Of a stretch of DNA of 64,000 nt, positions 53,725 through 62,523 are shown in pieces (position 1 is the stretch's first letter; every line of letters begins with the position of its first letter). Made by a program: the position numbers and the translations under genes. The notes beneath the pieces are model-generated. The model saw only the letters and a program-made list of their open reading frames with translations, did no database searches and had not been told where the DNA came from. This DNA is from Cryptomeria japonica (taxonomy: Eukaryota > Streptophyta > Pinopsida > Cupressales > Cupressaceae): positions 291,151,957-291,215,956 of the forward strand of contig NC_081410.1 of assembly GCF_030272615.1 (NCBI RefSeq), given 5' to 3'.

Positions 53725-54885
53725 GCACTAAAGAGAGAGAGAAGATTTTGAATTTTATAGGTAGCAAATTTCAATAAAATCAGCCAATCTCCTAGATTTA
53801 AGCTGTTAAATACAATCAGGACGATCTCCCGAAATTTCAGAAAAAATGTCAGGGACCGTGGCGAACGGAGTGCACACGGTCCTCGCAACTTTTTTCAAAA
53901 TTTTCAGGGATGAAAGTTATGATGATTTTAAAGCTAATCTGAAAAAATTGAGTGATTTTACGATCTGTAGATAGGCCAAAATAAAGTTGCAATCTCAAAA
54001 TTGAACTCTACCAAGATTGTTGAAAAATGCAAAATTTGAATTTTGAAAAAGAGAGGGAAACTGAAATTTTGAATTTTATGATTTTAGAGGGAATACTGAA
54101 AGTAGTGCAAGCTTTGAAATTTAAAAGTTGACTCAATTTCATGCAAATTCAAATTTGAAAGCAGAAATCAAAGTGCCGCAATTAAACACTTAATTTCAAA
54201 AGTCACAAATTGTAAAAATTTGAATAAAGCACTGAAATTTTGAATGAATGCCAACACACTTTTCAGATTTAGGACAGTAAGGAACACAATTTTGATATGA
54301 ATTTTAATTTCAACAATTTTTGAATGATTAGAAGCCTTAATCCAAGCAATCACTAGACCAACTTTGACTTTAATTTTGAAAGTGTTAGAATTGATAAAAT
54401 CAGCCAAAATTCTGGATTTTAGCAGAAAAATACAGTAAGATCTAGCTCCCGAAATTTCGGAAAAAATGTCGGGGACGATGGCGGTCGGGGTGCACACGGT
54501 CCTCGCAACTTTTTTCCAAATTTTCAGGGATGAAAGATATTGTGATTTTGTTGCGGAATCCAAAGTTATAGCCGATTCGGAGGTGTTTTGATCAGTGAAA
54601 TTATTAGTCAAAGGTTGAATCAAGAGGGTTTTAAAAATTAGGGTTTTGACACTTAACCACTTAATTTTCAGAATTAATGCACACATATGAATTAAAAATT
54701 TGTAATAGAAGGATAGATTTGAAACAAGCATTAACAATTAAACATTTCACAAGCTCAATTACTAAAAAGAAAATTTTAGGGTTTTTTATGCAATCAACCT
54801 CTAAAATTTGCAAAAGATCAAACATGGAAATGTAATTAAGGAAGCAAATTTTTCAGATCTAACCATGAATAATCAGAATGAGGAT
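53725..54885 (-). other. Element 4 5' leader with internal duplication
   Basis: A 1.16 kb untranslated leader. A ~150-bp block is present twice (about 53776-53925 and 54398-54545), with CCCGAAATTTC.GAAAAAATG, GGAGTGCACACGGTCCTCGC and TTTTCAGGGATGAAAG. A shorter relative of the block is in both LTRs (48779 and 55273). Short frames here lack domains. Confidence 0.75.
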
Positions 54886-54904
54886 GTTCATGTCGGGTTC
54901 ACCA
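54886..54904 (-). other. Element 4 primer-binding site
   Basis: Minus strand TGGTGAACCCGACATGAAC, three bases inside the 5' LTR. TGG is the complement of the tRNA CCA end. I cannot assign the tRNA from memory; it is not the initiator-Met type used by elements 1-3. Confidence 0.75.
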
Positions 54905-54907
54905 AAA

Positions 54908-56008
54908 TGTAAAGCGGAAAAATCGATCCCTAGTTGTTCTCCCCTCCCCAACTCCAAGGAGAGAGAAGGGAGGTCACTAGGGTTGATGGTTTTCACTTAG
55001 GAGAGACTTTACATTCAAAAGAGGGGTTGAAACCCACAAGATCCAATCTCACACAATGCAGGATTGGATTCTAAATGAGTTTCAAGGGTTAGGACATCAA
55101 GGATACCCTCTTTTGTAAAGAATGTTGATGGAATGATTGAACTAGGAATGTATGTAGAAGCAAGAAAGATTCACTTATAAACAGAGATAGGGATACGGGA
55201 TGGAGCTACGGACCTGGAATTAGTAGTAAAATGTCGAGACGGTGCTGTTCTGCAAATTTGAGCAAAAGTTGACGGGACGATGGTGCCTGGAGTGCACACG
55301 GTCCTCCGAAAAATCCGCGAAACGAAGGGGGGTCTGTTCGTCTTTGCACAAGGATTCCAGATCTTCAATTACAGCCGCGTACCTGCAACATGCAAAGGTG
55401 TAATGTATGTTGTATGTTGTATGTGATCTCCTCTTCAATGGTTGAATCCTTGTCTTGAATGCAACACCTAACCTTGAATGGAGACTTAGAATACTCAATT
55501 GCTTGAAGGAATGCTTGAATGCTTGAATGTTTGAATGTTTGAATATCACTTCCGCGCCTTGCTCTTGCTTCTTTCCTTTTTCTCTTCTCCCCCTCCTTTT
55601 AGGAGAGGAAAAGTAGTTTATATACTTGTCAATTAGGGTTGAGAGACTGATTTTTTCGACCTTAGGCCGACCTAGAAACATTATTTTCCAATTTGCAAAC
55701 TTCAAGACCCAATGCCCAAAAGGAGACCGGGCCCAAAATAGGGCCAGGGACCAGGGTGCTGGGCGCCATGGTCCTGGGGGACCAGGGCACTGGGTGCCCT
55801 AGTCCTAAAGGACCAGGGCGCTGGGCGCCATGGTCTCACCTCCCGGGATAGCAGGGTGCAAGGAGAGATCATGCCAAGGTGCAGAAAAATGCAGTTTTTG
55901 ATGTCACAAGCAGGTTTCGGGGTCTCCATTTAGGTTTAACGTTGCATCGCAATCGTTAAGACCCAAATGCAGTCGAAATTGAAAGTGTCGCAATTTTAGG
56001 ATGCTAGA
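54908..56008 (-). repeat. Element 4 5' LTR
   Basis: 1101 bp, plus-strand borders TGTAAAGCGG and GGATGCTAGA (the last CA changed to GA). It differs from the 3' LTR by scattered substitutions and one missing 8-bp GTATGTTG unit. Palindromic units are at 55745-55838. Confidence 0.93.
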
Positions 56009-56013
56009 ATATG
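56009..56013. repeat. Element 4 target duplication, right copy (ATATG)
   Basis: Same five bases as 48408-48412. Confidence 0.92.
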
Positions 56014-56900
56014 TTCACACATACTAGGTTACACCCTGTGGCATCCCTTGAACTCTACCAAACTGCTTGTAAATCCAGACAATCAAGTAACACTCGATAA
56101 CATAAGGAGTCCGACCAATCAAATATTGACTATGGAAGATAACTGGTAATACCCAAACATCATCCATCTGAGGTTTGCAAGAAATATAGGGCCTCCATGT
56201 CACAGTATCCATGGTATCCAGCACATATCTCTAATACTCTAGCTTACCCATCTTAGGCTGGGTGACAATACCACTGTATACATAAATGTAGGGCTGACCA
56301 ACATCCTGCACTCGATCATGACTAGGTTGTGTAATAGCAATGTGCTCCCAACACCATATATAAAGTAGCAACACCCTAGTCGATAAAATTGCTTCCCCAT
56401 CATAAACCACCTGGTGTAGATCATTATATAAATGAGCTAGGATAAATACTCCCCAGACATATTGGGTCTTGTGCTGCATCATCTTCTCTAAAATACAACC
56501 GCAACCAAATGAAATCCCACATGATCTTCTATCTAGATAAATAAATCCTCCAGTCAATCTAGCTAATATAGAGGGAAGAGGCTCATAGTACATCAACATG
56601 TCCTCCCAGTGAACTTCTGAGCCATCAATTTGATCATGTCCAAAAACTCTTTGCAATGCTTTTGTACCACCCATCTCGTGGTGATTGTATTGTATAAGCT
56701 CGCTAGTGATCGAGATGCAAAGAATCTTGTACACATCCTCTAGTGTCACTTTAATCTCTTCAGTTGGAAGGTGAAAAGAGTTGTGGTCGCTATGCCACCT
56801 CTTTGTGAGTGTTGTTAGTAACCCCTTGTTTGTCTTGATCTCAAGCATGAGCAAGAGGCATCTCAACCCACACACATAGATATATGTCTAATAGCTATAA
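56009..56900 (-). pseudogene. Plant mobile domain (PMD / aminotransferase-like) gene, N-terminal part
   Basis: The PMD is found in plant MAIN-type nuclear proteins and in several transposon lineages. The minus strand reads LLTTLTKRWHSDHNSFHLP followed by EEIKVTLEDVYKILCI, the diagnostic FHLP...TL.DV.. start of the domain. Further on are GGFIYLDRRSCGISF, YVWGVFILAHLYNDL, VLLLYIWCWEHI and RYVLDTMDTVTWRPY (56875 to 56160). TAG at 56231 lies where Gln or Trp is expected, and another at 56035. An in-frame TAG lies just upstream of 56875, so the true start is not seen. The gene continues after element 4 at 48407. Whether it was host or transposon-borne cannot be told here. Confidence 0.8.
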
Positions 56901-57948
56901 GTCAAGAATCAAGTGTCTCATAGCAAGAAAACACTCTCGATATTGTAGGACATCTAAAACCTTTTGGATAATCAAATATTGTTGTTGAAGTCAATCATCA
57001 ATCATCAGCCAATCTATCCTAACTATCAGTCATTGGCACATAGATACCTAACATATCAGCTCTTCGGAGACTAAATCAGTCTCCTCTGATCTCCTATCAA
57101 ATAATAAGAAATCATTATGGTCATCCCTTGCCAAAAAATAAAAAGTAAAAAATCATCTACCTACATCAAATATTGACTTAGACAACAAAAGCGCTAAAGA
57201 TTTTATCATATGTGTTATTCAAATTATCAGATATGCTAAAATTAACATATGCGCTAAATCAACACACAAAATCATTAAATCATCTATCATATTCACTATA
57301 AATATCATATGCGCTAAGTAAAATCTCAAATGCATGTAAAGTTTTGATGAATGGACTACAAAATTATATACACTAAAAATCATAGCAAATGTACTAAACC
57401 AAAACAAAAGCGGTACAAAAGATAACATATGTGCAAATTTTTTTTACAAAAGTGCTACATAATCTATCGTATGCGTTAAAACATAAAAAAATGGAAAAAT
57501 AGCAAACCCTAGCTTCAAAATTCAAAAATTTGACCTAAAAATGTGTGAAATTTCATACAAGGAAGGATTAGGGATATATACCACCCGGGGACCATAGTTT
57601 TGTGGCCTTTGGAATCTCTGCACTCACTTGAATTGGTGTTTGTGGTAGGGAATCACCATCATCATAGATGGCAACACTCTAATCTCTCCAAGTGGGCTCT
57701 CCTATCTTCACTCTCCAAGCTCCAAGTATGCAAATGATTTGGCAATGGGCCTGACTCTTGCTATATATAGTCTATGTGTGACCTAGTTGGAGGTGTTTTA
57801 ATTGACTAATGTTTGGAGCATTTTTTATTTCAAAAATCAATTTCTCAAAAATTTTTTCAGGGATTTATATAATTTTTGTGAGATTGACAAATTATTCAAA
57901 AACTTTCGCTGATCAATCTCTCAAGGGGGCATGCCATTGATATTTTAC
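56901..57948. other. Upstream region of the PMD gene
   Basis: No gene. It holds the word array at 57190-57475 and otherwise AT-rich sequence up to the left LTR of element 5. TATATATAG near 57762 (TGCTATATATAG) reads on the plus strand and may be a promoter of something lost; this is weak. Confidence 0.4.
57190..57475 (-). repeat. Array of TAGCGCATATG-type words upstream of the PMD gene
   Basis: Read on the minus strand, degenerate units of ~30-45 bp contain TAGCGCATATG, TAGCACATATG, AACGCATACG and similar words. There are about eight. It resembles the plus-strand array at 2600-2935, again upstream of a coding region and in the coding orientation. Confidence 0.55.
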
Positions 57949-59107
57949 TGTTGGAATCAATGAAAATTGAGTGGGGGGGGGGGGCTGAATAAGTCTTCTG
58001 CAATTTTTATCTTTCTTGAACTGATTCTTAAACCACCTGATGCAAATGAATAAAAGTAAAGTGCATAAACTCAATACAAACAAGCACCAAACCATAACAC
58101 CAAAATTTTTACGTGGAAACCTGGAAAGGGAAAAACCACAGCGGGATTGAGATCCACAATGTTTAAATATTATGATCAGGAGTATAATAATATTACAAGG
58201 GGAATGCATATGCATTCAGGCACACTGCCCAGAGCTCACTGCTTAGTTACAAAAGTGGGCTACAACCCCGAGAGGAATCACTGTACTACAAATGTTTACA
58301 AATGATAACTTGAATGTCTGAACTGATGAATATCATCTACAAATGCTAAAGTATAGTTCCAGTTAAGCACAAAGTATCTTACTTCCATTGTTCTGACACA
58401 CTGCTCTGTTGAGCCGTTCTATCATACATCAGAGCATAAATCCAAAGATAGGGCACATGAAACTATGCATAGACACTCATAAAAGATTCACACACCAACA
58501 TCAATCTCCAAAATGAACAAATAGATCAGTCTAATATATTCACATCACCTGATTTACGTCACCAACATGTCGGCTCCAAAAACATTTACAAAACATGAAA
58601 CGTGTAAAAACAAGTCGACTCAATTTGATTACAAATGCACATGCAGACCAAAACAAATGGATTATATGCTTCACATATGTCAGCTTGACAAACTCTAACT
58701 TGGAACCAACCAACAAAATCATCCCAAATAGTTCGCATAACATGTTACACTACTAATCACCCAAATAACCTTGTTCTTCCTGAAATGTCGAATATTAGAT
58801 CTTCAATCTAGCATGAGAATCAATATCGAATGATATGATTGTGAACTAAGCTATTCAAGTCATCCAATTGACTACTTCTTCCACTGCAAAGAAAAATGTG
58901 CACCCAAAATTGAGTTCTACTCAATGTACTCATACTCTGACAAACACTATGTTCCACCTTCCAGACTTAAGCAAAGTAGATTTTGAACTTCCAATAGAAT
59001 GATTTTGCATGTTCTAGATGAATCTTCTAATCTAAGTTTTCATAAATGACAACTGCCAAACACTCCTCAAGAACTTATCTCTAACTGTATAGTGTCTCTT
59101 GACAACA
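57949..59107 (-). repeat. Element 5 3' LTR
   Basis: 1159 bp, plus-strand borders TGTTGGAATCAATG and CTTGACAACA. A 13-base G run at about 57972 replaces the loop of the end hairpin. It shares long runs with 61378-62500, e.g. GCCACCTGATGCAAATGAATAA-type sequence. Confidence 0.85.
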
Positions 59108-59455
59108 ATCTCACCCTTTGGCATTGATGGTAACACTTGGTGAAAAATGTCATACTATGCAAAATTTCAAAACTCCAAAAATGCAATATCCCAATAGGCT
59201 CCCCTTGAGAATATACAATATTTTTCACTTCTCTCTCTCCCCCTTTGACATCGATAGAAAATATAGGTATCTTCCCAAATTCTATGTACAAGGGTATAAA
59301 TAAAAACTTATAAAAAATTTAAGATGTCTACAAAAATGGTCCTTAATGACTACAAGTGATCATCCCAACCTTTCTTCAGGTTCTCCAAAATATTGATGAG
59401 AGCAATAAAAATATATGCATGCATTTTTTCTCCTCTGAGGTCTGAAGGAACACTT
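59108..59455 (-). pseudogene. Element 5 remnant: polypurine tract and ORF2 C-terminus
   Basis: On the minus strand, 59455-59291 reads in part HAYIFIALINILENLKKGWDD and RTIFVDILNF. This matches ANLLNGFIFILDSLKQGWNI of element 3 and the equivalent in element 1. It is followed by CATCGATGTCAAAGGGGGAG-like sequence and then the polypurine next to the LTR. It is cut at 59455 by the LTR of the next element. Confidence 0.65.
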
Positions 59456-60554
59456 TGTTGGTATTATGGATATGTTGCATTGGTTTTGTCATTAATGTCA
59501 ACACTTATCAACACTTGTCAACACTTATTAGCATTGGAGATCTTTGGTTATGTTCACCGACATGTTCAATGCCTTATGCACAATCATCGGTATTTGGTTC
59601 ACCGACAGGTTATATTGTTCACTGACATAAAGGATGACTTGTTATCATCTGGAGATTACTTGATCATGTCAAGACATGGTTTGGACACTTGGTTTTGGTG
59701 ATTTGGTTATTGATCTAATCGATTTTGCATATTTTTTGTTACCGACAAATTGGTCTAGGTTATGGACCGACAAGTGCTATCTATTCCAGATCAGCATGAC
59801 ACGTTATGAAGATGATTTATTGATTGGTTATTATTGTAAATTCATTAAGCCAACATGATGCATCACATATTGATTCATCTATAATTGATTTAAATGTAAT
59901 ATTCTTAGTGAGACGACCTACACATTTGGTCTTAGGTTTTTGTATATATGTAAGATCTCATTTGTGAGATTATGTAGAAGGTGTGGAAGAGGAATGTAAT
60001 AAGGTATATGTGAATATAAGCAGAGCTACTCACATAGACATCATTTGAAGATTAAAGGAATTTTATGATGAAGACAATCAGAGCTTAACCGGTACTGAAT
60101 CCAACATATGAAGATGCTATTTTGAGCAGGACATTATCATTGGATTTAACCATCGAATTATAGTTAGTGTGACTCTCATTTTGTGATCGAGCAGTGAGCT
60201 TGAGGTAGTTGGCCTTTCTACTTGTGCAGACCCCATTTGAAAACACATACTATCTGCAGTAGTATCATCTAATTGTGGGTAAGGTTTCCCACCGTGGCTT
60301 TTCCCCTTACAAGGTTTCCACTTACAAATATCTATGTTATGTGTTGTGGATGTTATTTGTCTTTCTGTTTCATGCATTAAACTTTATCGATACTATTATT
60401 AACTATTAAACTGTTAACTGACATTAAGTTTGGTTTACCGGTATTATGCATCAAGTTTGATTAAGTTATCTTTGGGTTGAAATTAAGTTATCTTTGGGTT
60501 GAAATTAATAGACAACTGATTCACCCCCCCCTCAGTTGACTCCTAGTCCTAACA
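59456..60554 (+). repeat. Copia 5' LTR
   Basis: 1099 bp, TGTTGGTATTATGG to CTAGTCCTAACA. The hairpin GACAACTGA / TCAGTTGAC with an oligo-C loop is at 60511-60540. The core CCGTGGCTTTTCCCCTTACA is at about 60292-60311. Confidence 0.85.
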
Positions 60555-60556
60555 AT

Positions 60557-60569
60557 TGGTATCAGAGGT
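60557..60569 (+). other. Copia primer-binding site (initiator-Met type)
   Basis: TGGTATCAGAGGT, two bases inside the LTR. It matches the initiator-Met site except at the end. Confidence 0.88.
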
Positions 60570-60611
60570 AAGTTCTCTTTTTGCAAAAGTTTAATAGCTT
60601 GAGGAGATTCT

Positions 60612-61247
60612 ATGACAACTAACTATTTTCGGAAGGACAATTCAAAGCTTGATGGAACTAACTATGGTATATGAAAGGTCAGAATGGAGAGAAATCTGAA
60701 TTGCATTGGAAGAGACATATGGGATGTGACAAAGAATGGCTATGTTGGTCCTACACATAGTCAAGCTAATCCACCAAACTTGGCTAAAGATCAGGAGAAT
60801 GATTGCAAAGCAAGAGAAGCACTTTTGAGCGTATTGTCATATCAACAAATCATGGGATTATCAGATCGATCTACTGTTAAAGTTATTTGGGACAAATTAG
60901 AGACATTGAATGAAGGTGATACCACTGTCAAAATTGCAAAACTGGAATGCTTCCAGGTCAGGTATGAAAATCTAAAAATGGAAGAAGATGAAAGGATTTA
61001 TGCTTTTATGGAAAGAGTTAATGAAATTATTTTGGGTATACAATGTTGTGGAGGATCCTTAAGTGAAGATGAAATTATTTCTAAAGTTTTAAGAGCATTA
61101 CCACCAGCATACAAAATGAAAGTAACCGCTATTAATGAATTGAGAACAATGCCTAATACATCAGTATCTAGAGATACCTTGGTTGGAAAACTTTCATCTT
61201 TTGAACTTAAACCAAGATTTCTTGTTACCTCAAATCTTGGTTTATGA
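60612..61247 (+). pseudogene. gag: Ty1/copia Gag, N-terminal part
   Basis: ATG 60612 (MTTNYFRKDNSKLDGTNYGI), then a TGA at 60672-60674 where copia Gags have Trp (NYxxWK), then an open frame from 60684 to 61247. It carries the UBN2/copia gag domain: DRSTVKVIWDKLETLNEGDT, then LECFQVRYENLKM and ISKVLRALPPAYKM. The last ~15 residues come from the inverted-repeat junction and not from Gag. The zinc knuckle and all of pol are missing. Confidence 0.85.
61209..61243. repeat. 12-bp perfect inverted repeat at a fusion point
   Basis: AAACCAAGATTT, an 11-base spacer (CTTGTTACCTC), then AAATCTTGGTTT. GATTTCTTGTT also occurs on both sides. The palindrome sits where copia gag (plus strand) meets ORF1 of element 5 (minus strand). 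Confidence 0.85.
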
Positions 61248-61309
61248 TTTCTTGTTGTATCTAGATCATCAAGTGCCACAGTGAGTTGTTTGTGTAAACT
61301 AGAGTCCAT
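61247..61309 (-). pseudogene. Element 5 ORF1, start piece
   Basis: ATG 61309 opens MDSSLHKQLTVALDDLDTTR, parallel to METGLQ-stop-QLRLALEDLDN of element 3, about 50 bp after the primer site. It is cut off at the inverted repeat after ~22 codons. Confidence 0.7.
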
Positions 61310-61362
61310 TGATTCACTATTCTAGATCTTCCTCAAGCTGTTAGGATTTCTCCAAGGAACTA

Positions 61363-61375
61363 GGCTTTGATACCA
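61363..61375 (-). other. Element 5 primer-binding site
   Basis: Minus strand TGGTATCAAAGCC, two bases inside the 5' LTR. Identical to that of element 2. Confidence 0.85.
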
Positions 61376-61377
61376 AT

Positions 61378-62523
61378 TGTTGAAATCAATGAACACTAAG
61401 AGGGGTTGTATCAGTGTTCTGCAATTTTTAACTTTATTGAACTTATTCTTAAGCCACCTGATGCAAATGAATAAAGGTAAAGCACATAAAATCAATACAA
61501 ATAAGCACAAAACTATAACTCCAATTTTTTTACGTGGAAACCTGTAAAGGGAAGAACCATGTGGGATTGAGACCCACAATATTAAAATACTGGGATCAAG
61601 AGTATAATAATATTACAAGGGGAATGCACATGCATTCAGGCACACTGCCTAGAGCTCATTGCTCAACTACAAAAGAGGGCTACGACCCCCAGAGGACTCA
61701 CTGTCCTACAAATGTTTACAAATGATAACTTGAATGTTTGAACTAATGAATAGAATTTATAAATGCCAAAGTGCAGTTCCAGTTATGCACAAAGTATCTT
61801 ACTTCCACTATTCTGGCACACTGCTCTGTTCAACTATTCTGTCATACACCAGAGCATAAATCCAAAGATAGTGTAGGTGAGACTATGCATAGACACTCAT
61901 ACAATATTTACACACCAACATTGATCACCAAAATGATCAAATATATTGGTTTGATATATCCACATCACTTGATTTAGGCCACCAACATGTCAGGTCCAAC
62001 AACATTTGCAAAACATGAAATGTGTAAAATAAGGCGACTCAATCTGATTATAAATGCACATGCAGACCAAAAAAAATTGATTATATGCTTCAGATATGTC
62101 GGCTTGGCAACCTCAAACTTGGAACCAATGAACAAAATCATCCTGAAGATTCTTCATAACACGCTACACCAGTAATCACCCAAATAACCTTGTTCTTCCT
62201 AAAATATCGGATGTTGGATCTTCAATCTAGCACAAGAATCATTATTGGAAGCTAGGTTGTGAACTAAGCTATCAAGTCATCCAATCAACTACTTCTTCCA
62301 CTTAAAAGAAAAATGTGCACCCAAAATTGAGTTCTACTCAATGTACCCATACTCTGACGAATACTGTGTTCCTCCTTCTAGACTTAAGAAAAGTAGACTT
62401 TGAACTTTCGGTAGAATGATTTTGCATATTTCAGATGAAGCTTCTAATATGAGTTTCCATCAATGAAAACTTACAAACACTCCTCAAGCACTTATCTCTT
62501 TCGATACAATGTCTTCAACGTCA
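61378..62523 (-). repeat. Element 5 5' LTR
   Basis: Plus strand starts TGTTGAAATCAATGAACAC. The end near CTTCAACGTCA is uncertain because it departs from the partner LTR over the last ~20 bp. The end hairpin GAACACTA / TCAGTGTTC (61391-61419) has a short AGAGGGGTTGTA loop rather than a long G run. Confidence 0.78.

Larger units (their letters stand above)
48413..56008 (-). mobile_element. Element 4: gag-only LTR retrotransposon of Ty3 type, structurally complete
   Basis: 7596 bp with LTRs 48413-49521 (3') and 54908-56008 (5') that are closely similar, and the exact duplication ATATG. The primer site is three bases inside the 5' LTR and the polypurine tract is next to the 3' LTR. The single long frame (53724 to 50274) encodes gag, a zinc-knuckle-like segment and a protease-like domain. 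There is no RT, RNase H or integrase in the 5.4 kb interior. This is the layout described for TR-GAG-type non-autonomous elements. It is the youngest-looking LTR insertion here and lies in the PMD gene. Confidence 0.93.
59456..61247 (+). mobile_element. Truncated Ty1/copia element (5' LTR, primer site, gag)
   Basis: LTR 59456-60554, primer site 60557-60568, and gag to 61247, where it stops at an inverted-repeat junction. Protease, integrase, RT and the 3' LTR are missing. Its LTR is related to the solo LTR at 32359-33414. It sits head-to-head with the ORF1 start of element 5. Confidence 0.8.
57949..62523 (-). mobile_element. Element 5: gutted member of the two-ORF LTR family
   Basis: LTRs 57949-59107 (3') and 61378 to about 62523 (5') match each other. 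The primer site TGGTATCAAAGCC adjoins the 5' LTR (61363-61375) and a degenerate polypurine (GCCAAAGGGTGAGAT) adjoins the 3' LTR. Only the first ~20 codons of ORF1 (61309 downward) and the last ~50 codons of ORF2 (59455-59291) remain. Everything between is replaced by a copia 5' LTR and gag in the other orientation. No 5-bp duplication is visible (TTTAC at left, TCAGG or GGGGC at right), so one edge has been altered. Confidence 0.75.

Noticed and set aside
57913-58215. 100-codon minus-strand ORF and similar frames at 61322-61579, 25288-25521 and 31615-31860
   Set aside because: They lie within LTRs across the conserved core and oligo-G run; their similarity to each other reflects LTR homology, not coding.
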